Of a stretch of 64,000 nt of DNA, positions 1 to 9,685 are shown piece by piece. The DNA is from Monosporascus cannonballus. Taxonomy: Eukaryota > Ascomycota > Sordariomycetes > Xylariales. Below the pieces are notes generated by a model. That model saw only the letters and a list, made by a program, of their open reading frames with translations. It made no database searches and had not been told where the DNA came from. The DNA is taken from the NCBI GenBank assembly GCA_004154925.1, contig QJNS01000007.1, forward strand, positions 372,001 to 436,000, read 5' to 3'. Within the stretch, counting starts at the first letter, position 1. Each line of letters opens with the position of its first letter. A program made the position numbers and the translations under genes.

Positions 1-105
1 CCAGTTACGGAAATACATTATGACAGCATTTTCGTTATCGTCGATCGATTCACAAAGTTTTTCTATTTTTTGCTATACTATAAAGATATAAGCGCCGAAC
101 AAATA
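1..105 (+). pseudogene. E1 Ty3/gypsy integrase core, left fragment
   Basis: Frame 1 is open over the whole stretch and reads as the start of a retroviral-type integrase catalytic core: HYDSIF, then VIVDRFTKF at 34-60, then YYKDISAEQ. The second Asp of the DDE triad in gypsy integrases lies further downstream. The frame is cut at base 105 by element E2, and the same protein resumes at 6960 (AYIFFRNIF, then a YGLLIEI block equivalent to the usual HGLP). The 5-bp duplication AAATA at 101-105 and 6960-6964 proves the two pieces were once joined. The start of the element lies left of the window. This fragment has no stop codon, so it is among the least RIP-damaged coding pieces here. Confidence 0.9.
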
Positions 106-491
106 TGTGACGGCTTGGGGTTTAACCAACTATTAAACCTTAGTCGTACGGATTTATGTCAGCAGGAATATCGTGGGAATCGAAGCAATAAATATAGTAA
201 CATATTACGTTTCGTAATTTTAAAAGTAACTTAGATAATAATATTATATTACAAATTAAAACTATTTACACAATAGAAATAATAAACGTATTATATTTGT
301 TTTAATTTACTGGCTTATTTCTAATAAATTAATTATCCGGCTTATTAGCTTGTTACTAGTAAATTTATAATCTGGCTGATTGGCTTATTACTAATAAATT
401 AATAATTAATTACGTAATTCGTTTTACCGCATATTTGTGATTAGGTCGTAATAGACCGTTTCTGGAAACCGTGGTTTATTAAGTTATAATA
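106..491 (-). repeat. E2 3' LTR (386 bp)
   Basis: Starts TGTGACGGC (the complement of the LTR 3' end) and ends TTATAATA, a RIPped form of TTATAACA, the complement of the LTR 5' end. It carries three copies of a roughly 35-bp unit containing CCGGCTTATTGGCTTATTAC-like text, whereas its partner at 6609-6959 has two. That accounts for the 35-bp length difference. The palindrome GTTTCTGGAAAC lies at 458-469. The outer (left) edge is nearly unmutated and the inner (right) edge is RIPped. Confidence 0.92.
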
Positions 492-569
492 CGATCTTCT
501 TTTTTCATAAATCTTGCCATTATAAACTTTTTCTTTTTTCTTTAGTAAACCTTTTCGTATTTATTTATT

Positions 570-1116
570 ATGTTTTCCGGTATGTTTAAGCATCATTCTC
601 GTAAATCGGAACAGCAACTTGCCCTGGCTAATTTTATTAAACTTGAAGGTTTTGACGCAATATTTTGTTCCTTTTGTTCTGCCCGGCAACTTAGTTGCCA
701 AATAATAAACCGGGTTTCTTGTTATAAGAAATGTGTTCGCCGAGGTCGTTCGTATAACGGGATAAAAGTCCTTATTTTTATGATTAATCATTATATTACG
801 GAGTCGAAAAAATTAAAAAAGGAAAAACTAACGGCCGAAAAGTCCTTGTCCGAAACTTTTGTGCGTTTTTTTCGTATACGTCGTTAACGTTAATATTATT
901 AATCCCAAGGTGCGAAATTTATTAATTATATTCTTTAGTTTTTGAACGATTTTAACGATTTTATATAATTAAAATCGGAATACGTAATCGAAATACAGGC
1001 CTTAAATAAAGTAAACGTTATTAAATAAGTTGCAATAAATTAAAGGTTTTTTTCTTTAGATTTTATAAATTAAAATGCCATTATTTCGGATAATTTTATG
1101 GTTATTGGGAAAAGTT
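570..1116 (+). pseudogene. E2 antisense zinc-cluster gene (first 105 codons open)
   Basis: This small gene lies on the strand opposite to E2 gag-pol, between pol and the 3' LTR. From ATG 570 the frame is open for 105 codons to a TAA at 885; the same frame then continues with stops to about 1116, where it shows a tail (AIISDNFMVIGKSF) shared with other copies. At 666-755 it has C-x2-C-x6-C-x8-[Tyr]-x2-C-x6-[Tyr]. The Tyr codons at 723 and 753 are one G-to-A step from Cys, giving the spacing of a fungal Zn2Cys6 DNA-binding cluster. A Lys/Glu-rich, probably helical stretch (ESKKLKKEKLTAEKSLSE) follows, as coiled coils do in that family. The function is inferred from spacing only. The E9 copy is nearly the same protein. 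Confidence 0.72.
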
Positions 1117-4100
1117 TTTTAATAGGCGTTAGGCGTTAATAGGGTTTTTGGCAGGTTTTTAGGTATTTTCGAAATCCGGATATTCTTTTTACTTCATTAA
1201 ATATTATGTAAATCCGTTTTGTTTTCGTAAATTGAATATTTTCTTTATCTTATATATTTATTCGTTTTTTATTTCTACGTGGTTTTATGCCGTATATACT
1301 TTAATTATATTTACTGCTAATTCGAATAGAAAATTGAAAAAAATTAGATAAAATTTAACTTTTGGTGGAAAATTTAATTAATAATTATTTTCTAACATTT
1401 TTTGGGTAATTTTATATGGACCGATATAATTGAAATCGAATTTTTTATTAAGTCGTTTTATCTAAATATTTTTGATAATAATGAAAACCATTTTCTCCTT
1501 TTCGAAAATTACTTTTTTAAATCTTTTCTGGTAAATAATATTTGCTCATTTAATCTTACAAAACTTTTAATTTTATTTTTATTTCTTAATATAATTATTA
1601 TAATTATTTTGATATAAAGATTACTTTAATATTAATTAGGCCGTTATCGCGTACGTTATTTTATAAATTCTTAAAATAAAATCAAAATCTACGTTTGCAG
1701 GTATTATTTTAATATTTTCGTAATAATTAATGTTATAATCTAAATATATAATTCGTAATTTTTTAATTTATTTATTTTGTTCGTAATTAATATAATATTG
1801 TAAATACGTTTTTAAAATTTGATTTATGTATTTTATTTATTTGTTCGTTTAAAATTTAAATTTATTAAATAATTTATGATTTAATCCGATTTATATTATT
1901 AACCTTCGCAAAAATTTTGATACAAATATTAATCCTTTGTTTAAAATAACTTTCGTTAATAATCCGTATATATAAAAACTATGTTAAAAAATATATATTA
2001 TCTGTTCTGTGTTTATATGTTTATGGTATAATATAAAATAAGAAAATTTGGTAAATCGGTCGACAGTTACGAAAATACAGTCGTAATATATTCCTATAAT
2101 TAATTCTTTTAAAATAAGAAATTTGGTAATAAAACTGAATATAATTAAGTATTATGGTTATTCTGTAATTAATAATGGCTGTAATTTTTCGTATGATATA
2201 TGTCGTCGAGTTTTTGCTTTAGCGTAAATATCATATTATTATATGATTTTTTGTGCCTTTAATTTTATTTTAAAAAAGGAATATATACATTAAAACCGTT
2301 TTAAGGTTTTGTAAATTTTTGGATATCCGTATAGCTCATATTTGTATATGTTTCTTATTAAATTTTTCTTGTATATTTTAAAACTTATATTTTATTCGTT
2401 TTTGATTTTTTAAAAAATTGTCGTTATACTGCTAAAGATTCTAATACTTATTTAAAGGTATTACCCGAATTATCGCACATTTTTATAAACGTAAATATCC
2501 TTTTATAATAATATTAAAAATTATATGTCTAATTTTAACCAATTTATTTTTAAAGTTTGATCGCCTGCTTAAAATATCGGCTTTGTTATTTTCTAAGCCC
2601 TTTTTGTGGATAATAATAAAATCGAAGTTCGCCAACTTGTTTGCATATCTTAATTATCGTTCTGTAAGTTCCTGAGTTGTAATAAAACGTGTAAAATTTT
2701 GATAATCTGTACAAACCTTAACCTGGTATAAGCTTCTCTTTAAAGAATGCCTAAACTCTCGAAATGCCATAATAATGGCCATAAATTCCTGATTTAAAAT
2801 ACCGTAATTAAACTCGGCTTCTTTTAATTTTTACCAAAAAAATACAATAAAGTACAATTTGCCTTAATTATTTCGTTATCCGATTATTACCCTTAACGCG
2901 TAATCAGAAATATCGGTTTCTAGTTTAACGGGGCGGTTTAAATCGTACATAATTAATACTAGTTCGCTAATAATTATATCCTTAGTATCCTGAAATACCT
3001 TTTTCATCTTTGGCGTTTATTTGAACTTTTTTTTCCTTTTTCATATAATTCGTTACGGATATAATTATTTTGCTAAAATTTCGAATATATTTTCTTTAAT
3101 AATTTACGAATTTAAGAAATATCTGCACTTTTTTAACCGTAATTAGCATCTGTTATTCTATAACTGCAACGACTTTCTTAAAGTTTATTTTAATATGTCC
3201 TAAATTAATAATATCTCACAAATACTTTATTTTTTATTTGTAAAATTAATTTTTTTTACATTAATCAATAACTTCACGCTTTATAAAACTTAAAAAACCT
3301 TATAGATATATTTTATATATATTTTTTCCGTTTTTAAAAAATAAAAATATCGTCGAAATAACAAATAACGAAAGTAATAAGTTATTTTCGTAATATATCA
3401 TTTATTATCCGTTAAAAGATTATTAATATGTTATTAAATCTTATTAATATAATCAAGTACTTAAATAATTTAAATTCTATTTCGAATGTTATTTTCTATT
3501 TATATCGTTTTTTAATTTTAAACAAGTTATATTCGTTTTTGAGATTAAATACTATAAATTATTAAGTTTTATAAAATCGGTCTTTTATATCCGTAATTAA
3601 ACATAATAATATTCGATCCTAAACTGTAATATTATTTAATTATCGGTAATTAACCCTTTATTGTAATTCCCCATTTTTTGGGTACGAAAAATATTAGGTA
3701 TTTTGTTAATAATTTCAAAAATCAAATTTATCTTTTGTATAACTAGTCTTCCAAATATCTTCTGAAAATACGTAATTTATTTCCGTTAAAGTTTTAAATA
3801 AGGTAAAACCTTGTCGAAGATCCTTATTTAAAAATTATTTTATAAATTTATTTATTATATTCTAATAATTTCGTATCGAATTTCTTTTTTAAAAGCTGTT
3901 TATACCTATAATATTATCATAATAAATTAATCAGATTTTCTAATCCGTTAAGTTATTATTATTATTTTACGTCTTTATTTAATTCCTTTAGTTTCGCTTT
4001 TATAATAATAACGATACTTCGTATTTTTTTAATTCTCGTTTTTTTTAATATTTTATCCCTTTAGGTAATAAGGTTTCTATTATGTCCTTATGCTTACATT

Positions 4101-6500
4101 CGTCGTTATCTTCGATCAAATATTAAAATTTCAATCTTTTCTTTATTTATTTATTAATAAGATATAAGGTAAACCCTATTTGGTCAGTTCCGCCATTAAT
4201 CAATATTCCGTATTAACGTATCCATAATAATCCTAAGATTATATCGTAATATCCAAATAAAACGATATCGAAATAGATTATTTGGCATTATTCTTAAATA
4301 AAGATTTAGAAGTAATTAATTTTGTATATAATTTTTCCGTTATCGTAAACGAATTGCTAACCTTAGATATTCTTCGTTATATAAGGTTCTAATTTATATC
4401 TCTATAATAATTTAAATTTATTAATTATATTTAATATAATATAATTTTCGCCCAAAATTCCGTAACTCACTATTGCTGTATATTAAGACGTTTCGGTTCG
4501 TATATCCAAAATAATAAAATTATTAACGGCTTTTATTATCGTATTTAAAGCCTTTCGTGAAAATTTCTTTTAATTTCTTTAAGTTTCGTTATCTTACAGC
4601 TTTTTTATAAATAACCTTTTATTTAAGTTTGTGGAATTTTATTTATGTTTTTTCATTTAACGCGTTAAATTGCTATGTTTGTTATTATTGCCGGCATATT
4701 ATTCTTTCCAATTATATTAATTATTTTTAATTTTCTTGGAATTCTTTCCTTATCGCATTCATTATTTTCTTATATTTACGATTATATTTTATTATTCGTC
4801 TTTTTAAATATCGTTTTAACGTTTGTTTATAAATTAACGTATTTTTTAATAACCTTTTTTTATAAAAGTCTATAATAAATATTAATTAAAAATAATGATG
4901 TATAATAATTATCTAATAATATTTTTTTATTATATGCAAAATTAATTTCTTTTCCGTTTAATCATTATATTATTAATAATAACAAAAAAGGTTTTTCAAC
5001 GGGTATTAATTTCTTTTAGGCCAACTTTCTATTTCGGCCAATTACTAAATATTTCCTGAAATTATAAATCCAAAATATCGATACAATTATTTATCATTTT
5101 TATTATTTCCGGTTCGGTTTAAAAAGTCAAATCCTTTATAATATATACGGGTAATTCGTTTGTAAATATATTTTTTTTATTTTTCGTAATCGGAATATTT
5201 TATTCGTCGACAGTATATAATGTATATTTTGCCGTATTAATAAGGGGTTCCGGACAGATTTCTTTTGTCCAGTTTTAATATTTACGTAATTATTCTTATA
5301 ATGCTTCTTGTTATGCTCGGATTATTTATTAAGCCACTTTTTTAATCTTTCGCATTTTTCGTCCAATATCTTATTATTATAATCCTTATTAAAGCTTTTG
5401 TTACAAAGAATTTGATACGTACTTAAATCGAATCATATTAATAAATTTGTTTCCGTTTTTTTAATTCTTTCTGGATTATCCCTTAAATACAGGTTTTTAA
5501 TTATCTTTATAAGGCTTTTTAGATATTTTGTATTATATTATCTTATATCCCATTTTATTGCAATTATAATATTTAATCCGGCTTTTATCCTTTTTACAAG
5601 TAACTCCTAGCTTTATAAATTCTAATTCCGTATCGTAAAAAGTCTTATTATGTCGAAAAACGCTAATATTAACCGTATATTAAGGTTTATTATTATTTTT
5701 TTAATACATGTTATGCGTTCTACGTATTATCGGTCGTTAATTTTAATTGCTATAACGATATAATGTAACAAATATTGTGGCCGATTAAACTTAAAAAATA
5801 TCTTTTATATTTTCTTGTTCAGGCCGTCGCAAAACTTAGCCATTAATACTTTTTGTTCGTAATTTAACTTACCGATTAATTAAATTAACTTATTACCGTA
5901 ACTGGATATTAATTCTTTCTGTAATAATTATTAAATTTGCATTTCGGCTTTTGTTTTTTCGTTTATTACTTCGAAAACCTTCGTTAATATTTGCTTAAAT
6001 TGTTCGTAATCGCTATAAATTCGCATTATTTCCGAGTTTCGTTTTTCGATTAATAAGATAACATGCTTTCTTATTACGGATTCGAACCAAATAACCGCAT
6101 TTTCGGTAAATCGTCCGATTACGAATCCAATTCGTATAATGCGCGTAATAAATTAAATAAGAAAATACCCAAAATATATTCGGCATTAAATCAAAAACAT
6201 TTATAACTTGATTAAAGTTCCATCAAAAAGTTCTGGCTTAAAAAGTTTAAGGACTTTTTTGGTTCCTTAATAAGGTTTAGCTAGATTACCTGACTTATTC
6301 GAAAGGGTTTCTCGGTCTCGAGAGCTGTTTTTTTTTTTCCTTAAATTTCTCATAAACGGCTTAAAAGGACATCGTAAAATCATTATTATCCCTTTTAAAT
6401 TAAATAATACATTCGTTTATGGTGTCCAAATGTCAAAGAACTTCTTTACGAGAAAAGCAAGGCTTCTTCTTTTCCTCCTCGGATTTTATTCCAATATCCG
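1060..6500 (-). pseudogene. E2 gag-pol, RIP-degraded
   Basis: Minus-strand polyprotein remnant. Landmarks on the complement: RT active-site motif as YFDDIFIF at 3331-3360 (consensus YLDDILIF); integrase IFVTVDRFT near 2050-2080; a gag N-terminal region near 6430-6500 whose start codon has become ATA. Numerous TAA/TAG stops interrupt every frame, mostly in places where sister copies keep CAA or CAG, as expected of RIP. By family knowledge it once encoded capsid/nucleocapsid, protease, RT/RNase H and integrase for an intracellular copy-and-paste cycle. Its 3' end appears to run tail-to-tail into the antisense zinc-cluster gene; the exact boundary cannot be fixed. Confidence 0.85.
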
Positions 6501-6608
6501 AGTAATTAAGGACCTGGTAAATGAGTTATTCGGGCTGCTTGCTGGTAAACATAATATCGGCGATATTAATTAAAGTTTAACGGTATTATTAAATAAAAAC
6601 TTATAACG

Positions 6609-6959
6609 TATAACGGCTTCAGGTTTAATTAATTATTAAACCTTAATCGTATAGGTTTATATTAATAGAAATATCGTAAAAATCTAAGTAATCAATTCAG
6701 TAACGTATTCCGTTTCGTAATTTCAAAAATCCCTTAAATAACGATATTATATTATAAACCAAAGATATTTAAATTATGGAAATAATAAACGCATTATATT
6801 TATTTTAATTTATTAACTTATTATTAATAAGTTAATAATCCGGCTTATTGGCTTATTACTAGTAAGTTGATAATCCATTACGTAATTCGCTTTACCGCGT
6901 ACTTGTGGTTGGGTGGTAACAGACCGTTTCCGGAAACCGTGGTCCGTTAGGTCATGACA
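6609..6959 (-). repeat. E2 5' LTR (351 bp)
   Basis: Begins TATAACGGC (RIPped TGTGACGGC) and ends TCATGACA, complement of TGTCATGA. The following AAATA repeats bases 101-105. It contains two copies of the roughly 35-bp CCGGCTTATTGGC unit and the palindrome GTTTCCGGAAAC at 6926-6937. The inner edge (left) is strongly RIPped and the outer edge (right) is nearly clean, the mirror image of the 3' LTR. Confidence 0.92.
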
Positions 6960-7900
6960 AAATAGCATATATTCTTTTCAGAAATATCTTTAATACATAC
7001 GGATTATTAATAGAAATTATCTTAAATAAATGATCGACATTTGCATCAAAATTTTAACAAGGCCTAATAGCACAAATCGCCTTAAATCACAAATTATCTA
7101 ACATAATTAACGCTTAAAAAGATAAATAAATAAAACGAAAAAACCAAACCTTAAAAACTTACTTATAATGTTATATTAATTACGAACAAAATAACTGGGT
7201 TAAAAAATTACTAATCGCATAACTGGCTCATAATACTAATTACTATAAAAGTATCAAAATAATACTTACGAATACAAATTTTAGTTTTACTCCAAAGATT
7301 TATAAAAAAAATACGTAATAACGGTCCAATTAATATCAAAGTTATTCTTATATGAAAGCAATTACGATAATGACACCAGAAAATAAAAATAAACCTAAAA
7401 TTTGTACAAAATTCAATAAGTAAATATTATAAACAGAAAAGGTTAAAAAGATTAACCTTTGAAAAAGGGAAAATGGGCTGTCTTATTACTAAAAACATTT
7501 AAATAAAACGACGAAATAAAAAACTCGGTTTTAAATATATCAGCTCATACAAAATTACCAAGAAAATCTTAGAAAATAATTACTAATTAAAACTTTTACC
7601 AAAAGTCAAACTCCATTTAATTTTCTACGTTTCCTTATTCGAATTAACAACAGATATAATCAAAGTACATATAATACAAAACGACGTAAAAATGGAACAC
7701 GAATAAGCATATAAGGTGAAAAAAATCCTCGACATGCAAAAACGAAACGGATTTACCTAGTACCTGATTAAATAAAAAAGCACCCGGACTCCGAGAATAC
7801 CTGGAAACCTGCAAAAAATCTTATTAACGTCCAGCGCCTGTTAAAGAATTTTCACTAATAACGACGGAACTACCAGAAATAATCGCGTTCTAATTCACAT
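6960..7900 (+). pseudogene. E1 integrase continuation and pol C-terminus
   Basis: Resumes the E1 integrase after the E2 insertion: QIAYIFFRNIF, then a YGLLIEI block and a block ending TFASKF, the usual region before the last catalytic Glu of gypsy integrases. Stops then accumulate. Towards the end the frame keeps a recognisable pol tail (KEFSLITTELPEIIAF) before a TAA around 7890. This end overlaps the 3' end of the antisense zinc-cluster gene, so the two genes converge tail-to-tail. I see no clear chromodomain in this tail. Confidence 0.8.
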
Positions 7901-8438
7901 TTACGATAAAATCGACAGAATAAAACCATTCGGGAAGTACAATACGAAATTCGTTTTCCAGACGTTCGCGCTCCGTTTTCAGACGATCAGTCTTTTCCTA
8001 CTTTTCTAGCTTATTTAAGGACTGAAAACCTCAGTTAACCATTTCCATACCCTTTTTGCAAAGAATATCCTGCTAAATACGAAAGCGCTTTCAACGAGAT
8101 AATACCCTTTTTAAACAAAGGGATACGGTTAATAATTTTTAACGAATATCACGAAAATATTATCGGGGGGAAGATTTTTCTAACTGCAAACGTTTCATTT
8201 TTTTGTTAATATTATTTAAAGAAAAAAAGGGGATACCGGGATCGTTATAATGGCGTTTTTTTAAGATATATTATTAATAACGCGTTATACCATCCGACAT
8301 AGTACAAAAATCACCAGTACGAAAACAGGATGTACAAGGTATAACTTTAAAACCAGAGTTAAAAATAAAAAGAACCAAAGCTTCGCGTTTTTACGTTTGG
8401 TTAATACGTCTGCGGTTCTTAGTAATTCGGCCGGATAT
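7840..8438 (-). pseudogene. E1 antisense zinc-cluster gene
   Basis: Minus-strand frame starting at a RIPped start codon (ATA, complement of 8436-8438) in a context like the intact ATG of the E6 copy. At complement 8247-8336 it reads C-x2-C-x6-C-x8-Y-x2-Y-x6-Y: three cysteines kept, three one transition away. Residues between (CTSCFRTGDFCTMSDG) are close to the E6 copy and unlike E2/E9. The frame then runs through a Lys/Glu-rich section (EKTDRLKTERERLEN in part) to a tail reading NAIISGSSVVISENS. It is interrupted by several stops. Belongs to the same subtype as E6, and E1 and E6 share the GGATCC-type LTR. Confidence 0.7.
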
Positions 8439-8488
8439 GGTTATAGATAAAAAAGGAACTTACCAGAAAAATCTTAAAAGCAAAATTT

Positions 8489-8505
8489 GGGGAGAGGGGA
8501 AATCG
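8489..8505 (+). other. Polypurine tract of E1
   Basis: Purine-rich run GGGGAGAGGGGAAA directly abuts the 3' LTR at 8506. In LTR retrotransposons this RNase-H-resistant tract primes plus-strand DNA. Equivalent tracts lie next to the 3' LTRs of E2, E6, E7, E8 and E9. Confidence 0.75.
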
Positions 8506-8890
8506 TATTATGACCCAGCCAAAGGAGGGTCTCGGAAACGGTCACTTGGTGACCGAAACAGGACCTAAGCGGGTCGAAATCACGTGACATGGATCCGGAA
8601 TAATCCAGGGGATCCAACGGGATCCATGCAGTTATCCGATATGGATCCGGAGTAATCCAAGGAATCCAACGGGATCCATGAAAAGATATATACGCTTTTT
8701 ATTTCCATAGTTTATATAGCTTTAGCTTTTAACACTTATTAATACCAATCGTTTATAATACGCTTTTGCGCCCTTGGTATTAAGAGATGTAACTAAGTTA
8801 CCTTATTGCTACAGAGTCCCACAATACTCCTGCCAATATAAACCCGTACGACTAAGGTTTGATAGTTGGTTAAACCCCCTAGCCGTCACA
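8506..8890 (+). repeat. E1 3' LTR (385 bp, GGATCC module, R-U5 type 2)
   Basis: Begins TATTATGACCC (RIPped TGTTATGACCC) and ends TAGCCGTCACA. U3 carries the perfect palindrome CGGTCACTTGGTGACCG (8539-8555), an E-box CACGTG (8581-8586) and two tandem blocks with GGATCCGGA, AATCC and GGATCCATG. The R-U5 half has the TTAAGAGACGTAACTAAG-like text I call type 2, shared with E3's 3' LTR, E6 and S3. The element's other LTR is outside the window. Confidence 0.9.
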
Positions 8891-9194
8891 CCGTACTAGT
8901 CGGCGTACTAATCTCTTTTCGAATCGTTTCTTAAAAACTCAAACAATTCGGAATTACTATTGTTAACCCCGGCAGAGGGTAAGTAATAAACTTTATCCGG
9001 GTGTTAACTGAGTAATTATTCTGGCTGGCCTTTATATATAACCCTGAAGCGGCGTAACCTTTCGGTTCGTTCAACGAAATACCCCTTATTTTCCTGCTAT
9101 CTTACTTTTTCTAACTGCTTTTCCCGGATTCGGATTTATTAAGCCTTTCGTTCTTATTTTCGTTATATACGAATTTCCGCAATTTCCGCGGATA
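8891..9194. other. Non-LTR spacer, visibly less AT-rich
   Basis: About 304 bp between the E1 3' LTR and the next LTR, with much more G+C than its surroundings and no match that I can see to the gypsy internal regions or LTRs. A short minus-strand frame in it (about 9111-9180) has no recognisable motif. It may be leftover single-copy host DNA that escaped RIP, or an end of an unrecognised repeat. Nothing else is visible. Confidence 0.45.
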
Positions 9195-9566
9195 TGTTAC
9201 GACCCAACCCAGGATCGGGCCACAAAGACGGTCGGACCCACACAAAAGGGTTACGTAATTTGGATCTTTCTTGGCGTCAAGATCCAAGTGAATCCATACA
9301 GAACCAACCGAATCCAATGGTATTGGATCTATGATGATGTCGAAATCCAATAAAGATCTAATTAGCCTATAAAGATATATATGTTTATTATTTCCATAAT
9401 TTAAATAATTTTAATTTATAATATAATATCGTTACTTAAGGTATTTTTGGTATTACGAAACGTAATACGATTACTTTATTTATCATTTAAATTCTTAGGA
9501 TATTCTTATTAACATAAATCCGTACAATTAAGATTTAATAATTGGTTAAATCCTTAAGCCGTTATA
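9195..9566 (+). repeat. E3 5' LTR (372 bp, R-U5 type 1)
   Basis: Begins TGTTACGACCC and ends AGCCGTTATA (RIPped GCCGTCACA). U3 has scattered GGATC/AATCC words; the R-U5 half has the TTTTGGTATTACGAAACG text I call type 1. The internal region starts CGTTATAAGC. I cannot identify a standard tRNA primer site next to it. Confidence 0.88.
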
Positions 9567-9685
9567 CGTTATAAGCTTTTATTTTGTAATACCCTTAAAC
9601 TCTAAGCAATATTGCCGATATTATGTTTATTAGCAAATAGCCCGAATAGCCCATTTACCAGGTTTCTGATTACCCGGATATTAAA

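Larger units (their letters stand above)
106..6959 (-). mobile_element. E2, full-length Ty3/gypsy element nested in E1
   Basis: A complete minus-strand LTR retrotransposon of about 6.85 kb lies between LTRs at 106-491 and 6609-6959 and is bounded by the target duplication AAATA (101-105 / 6960-6964). In its own orientation the order is 5' LTR, gag, RT, integrase, an antisense zinc-cluster gene, a purine-rich tract next to the 3' LTR (complement of about 492-507), and 3' LTR. All sense frames are riddled with stops, so it is dead. It interrupts the E1 integrase. LTR module and antisense gene subtype match those of E9, so E2 and E9 are one subfamily. Confidence 0.93.
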
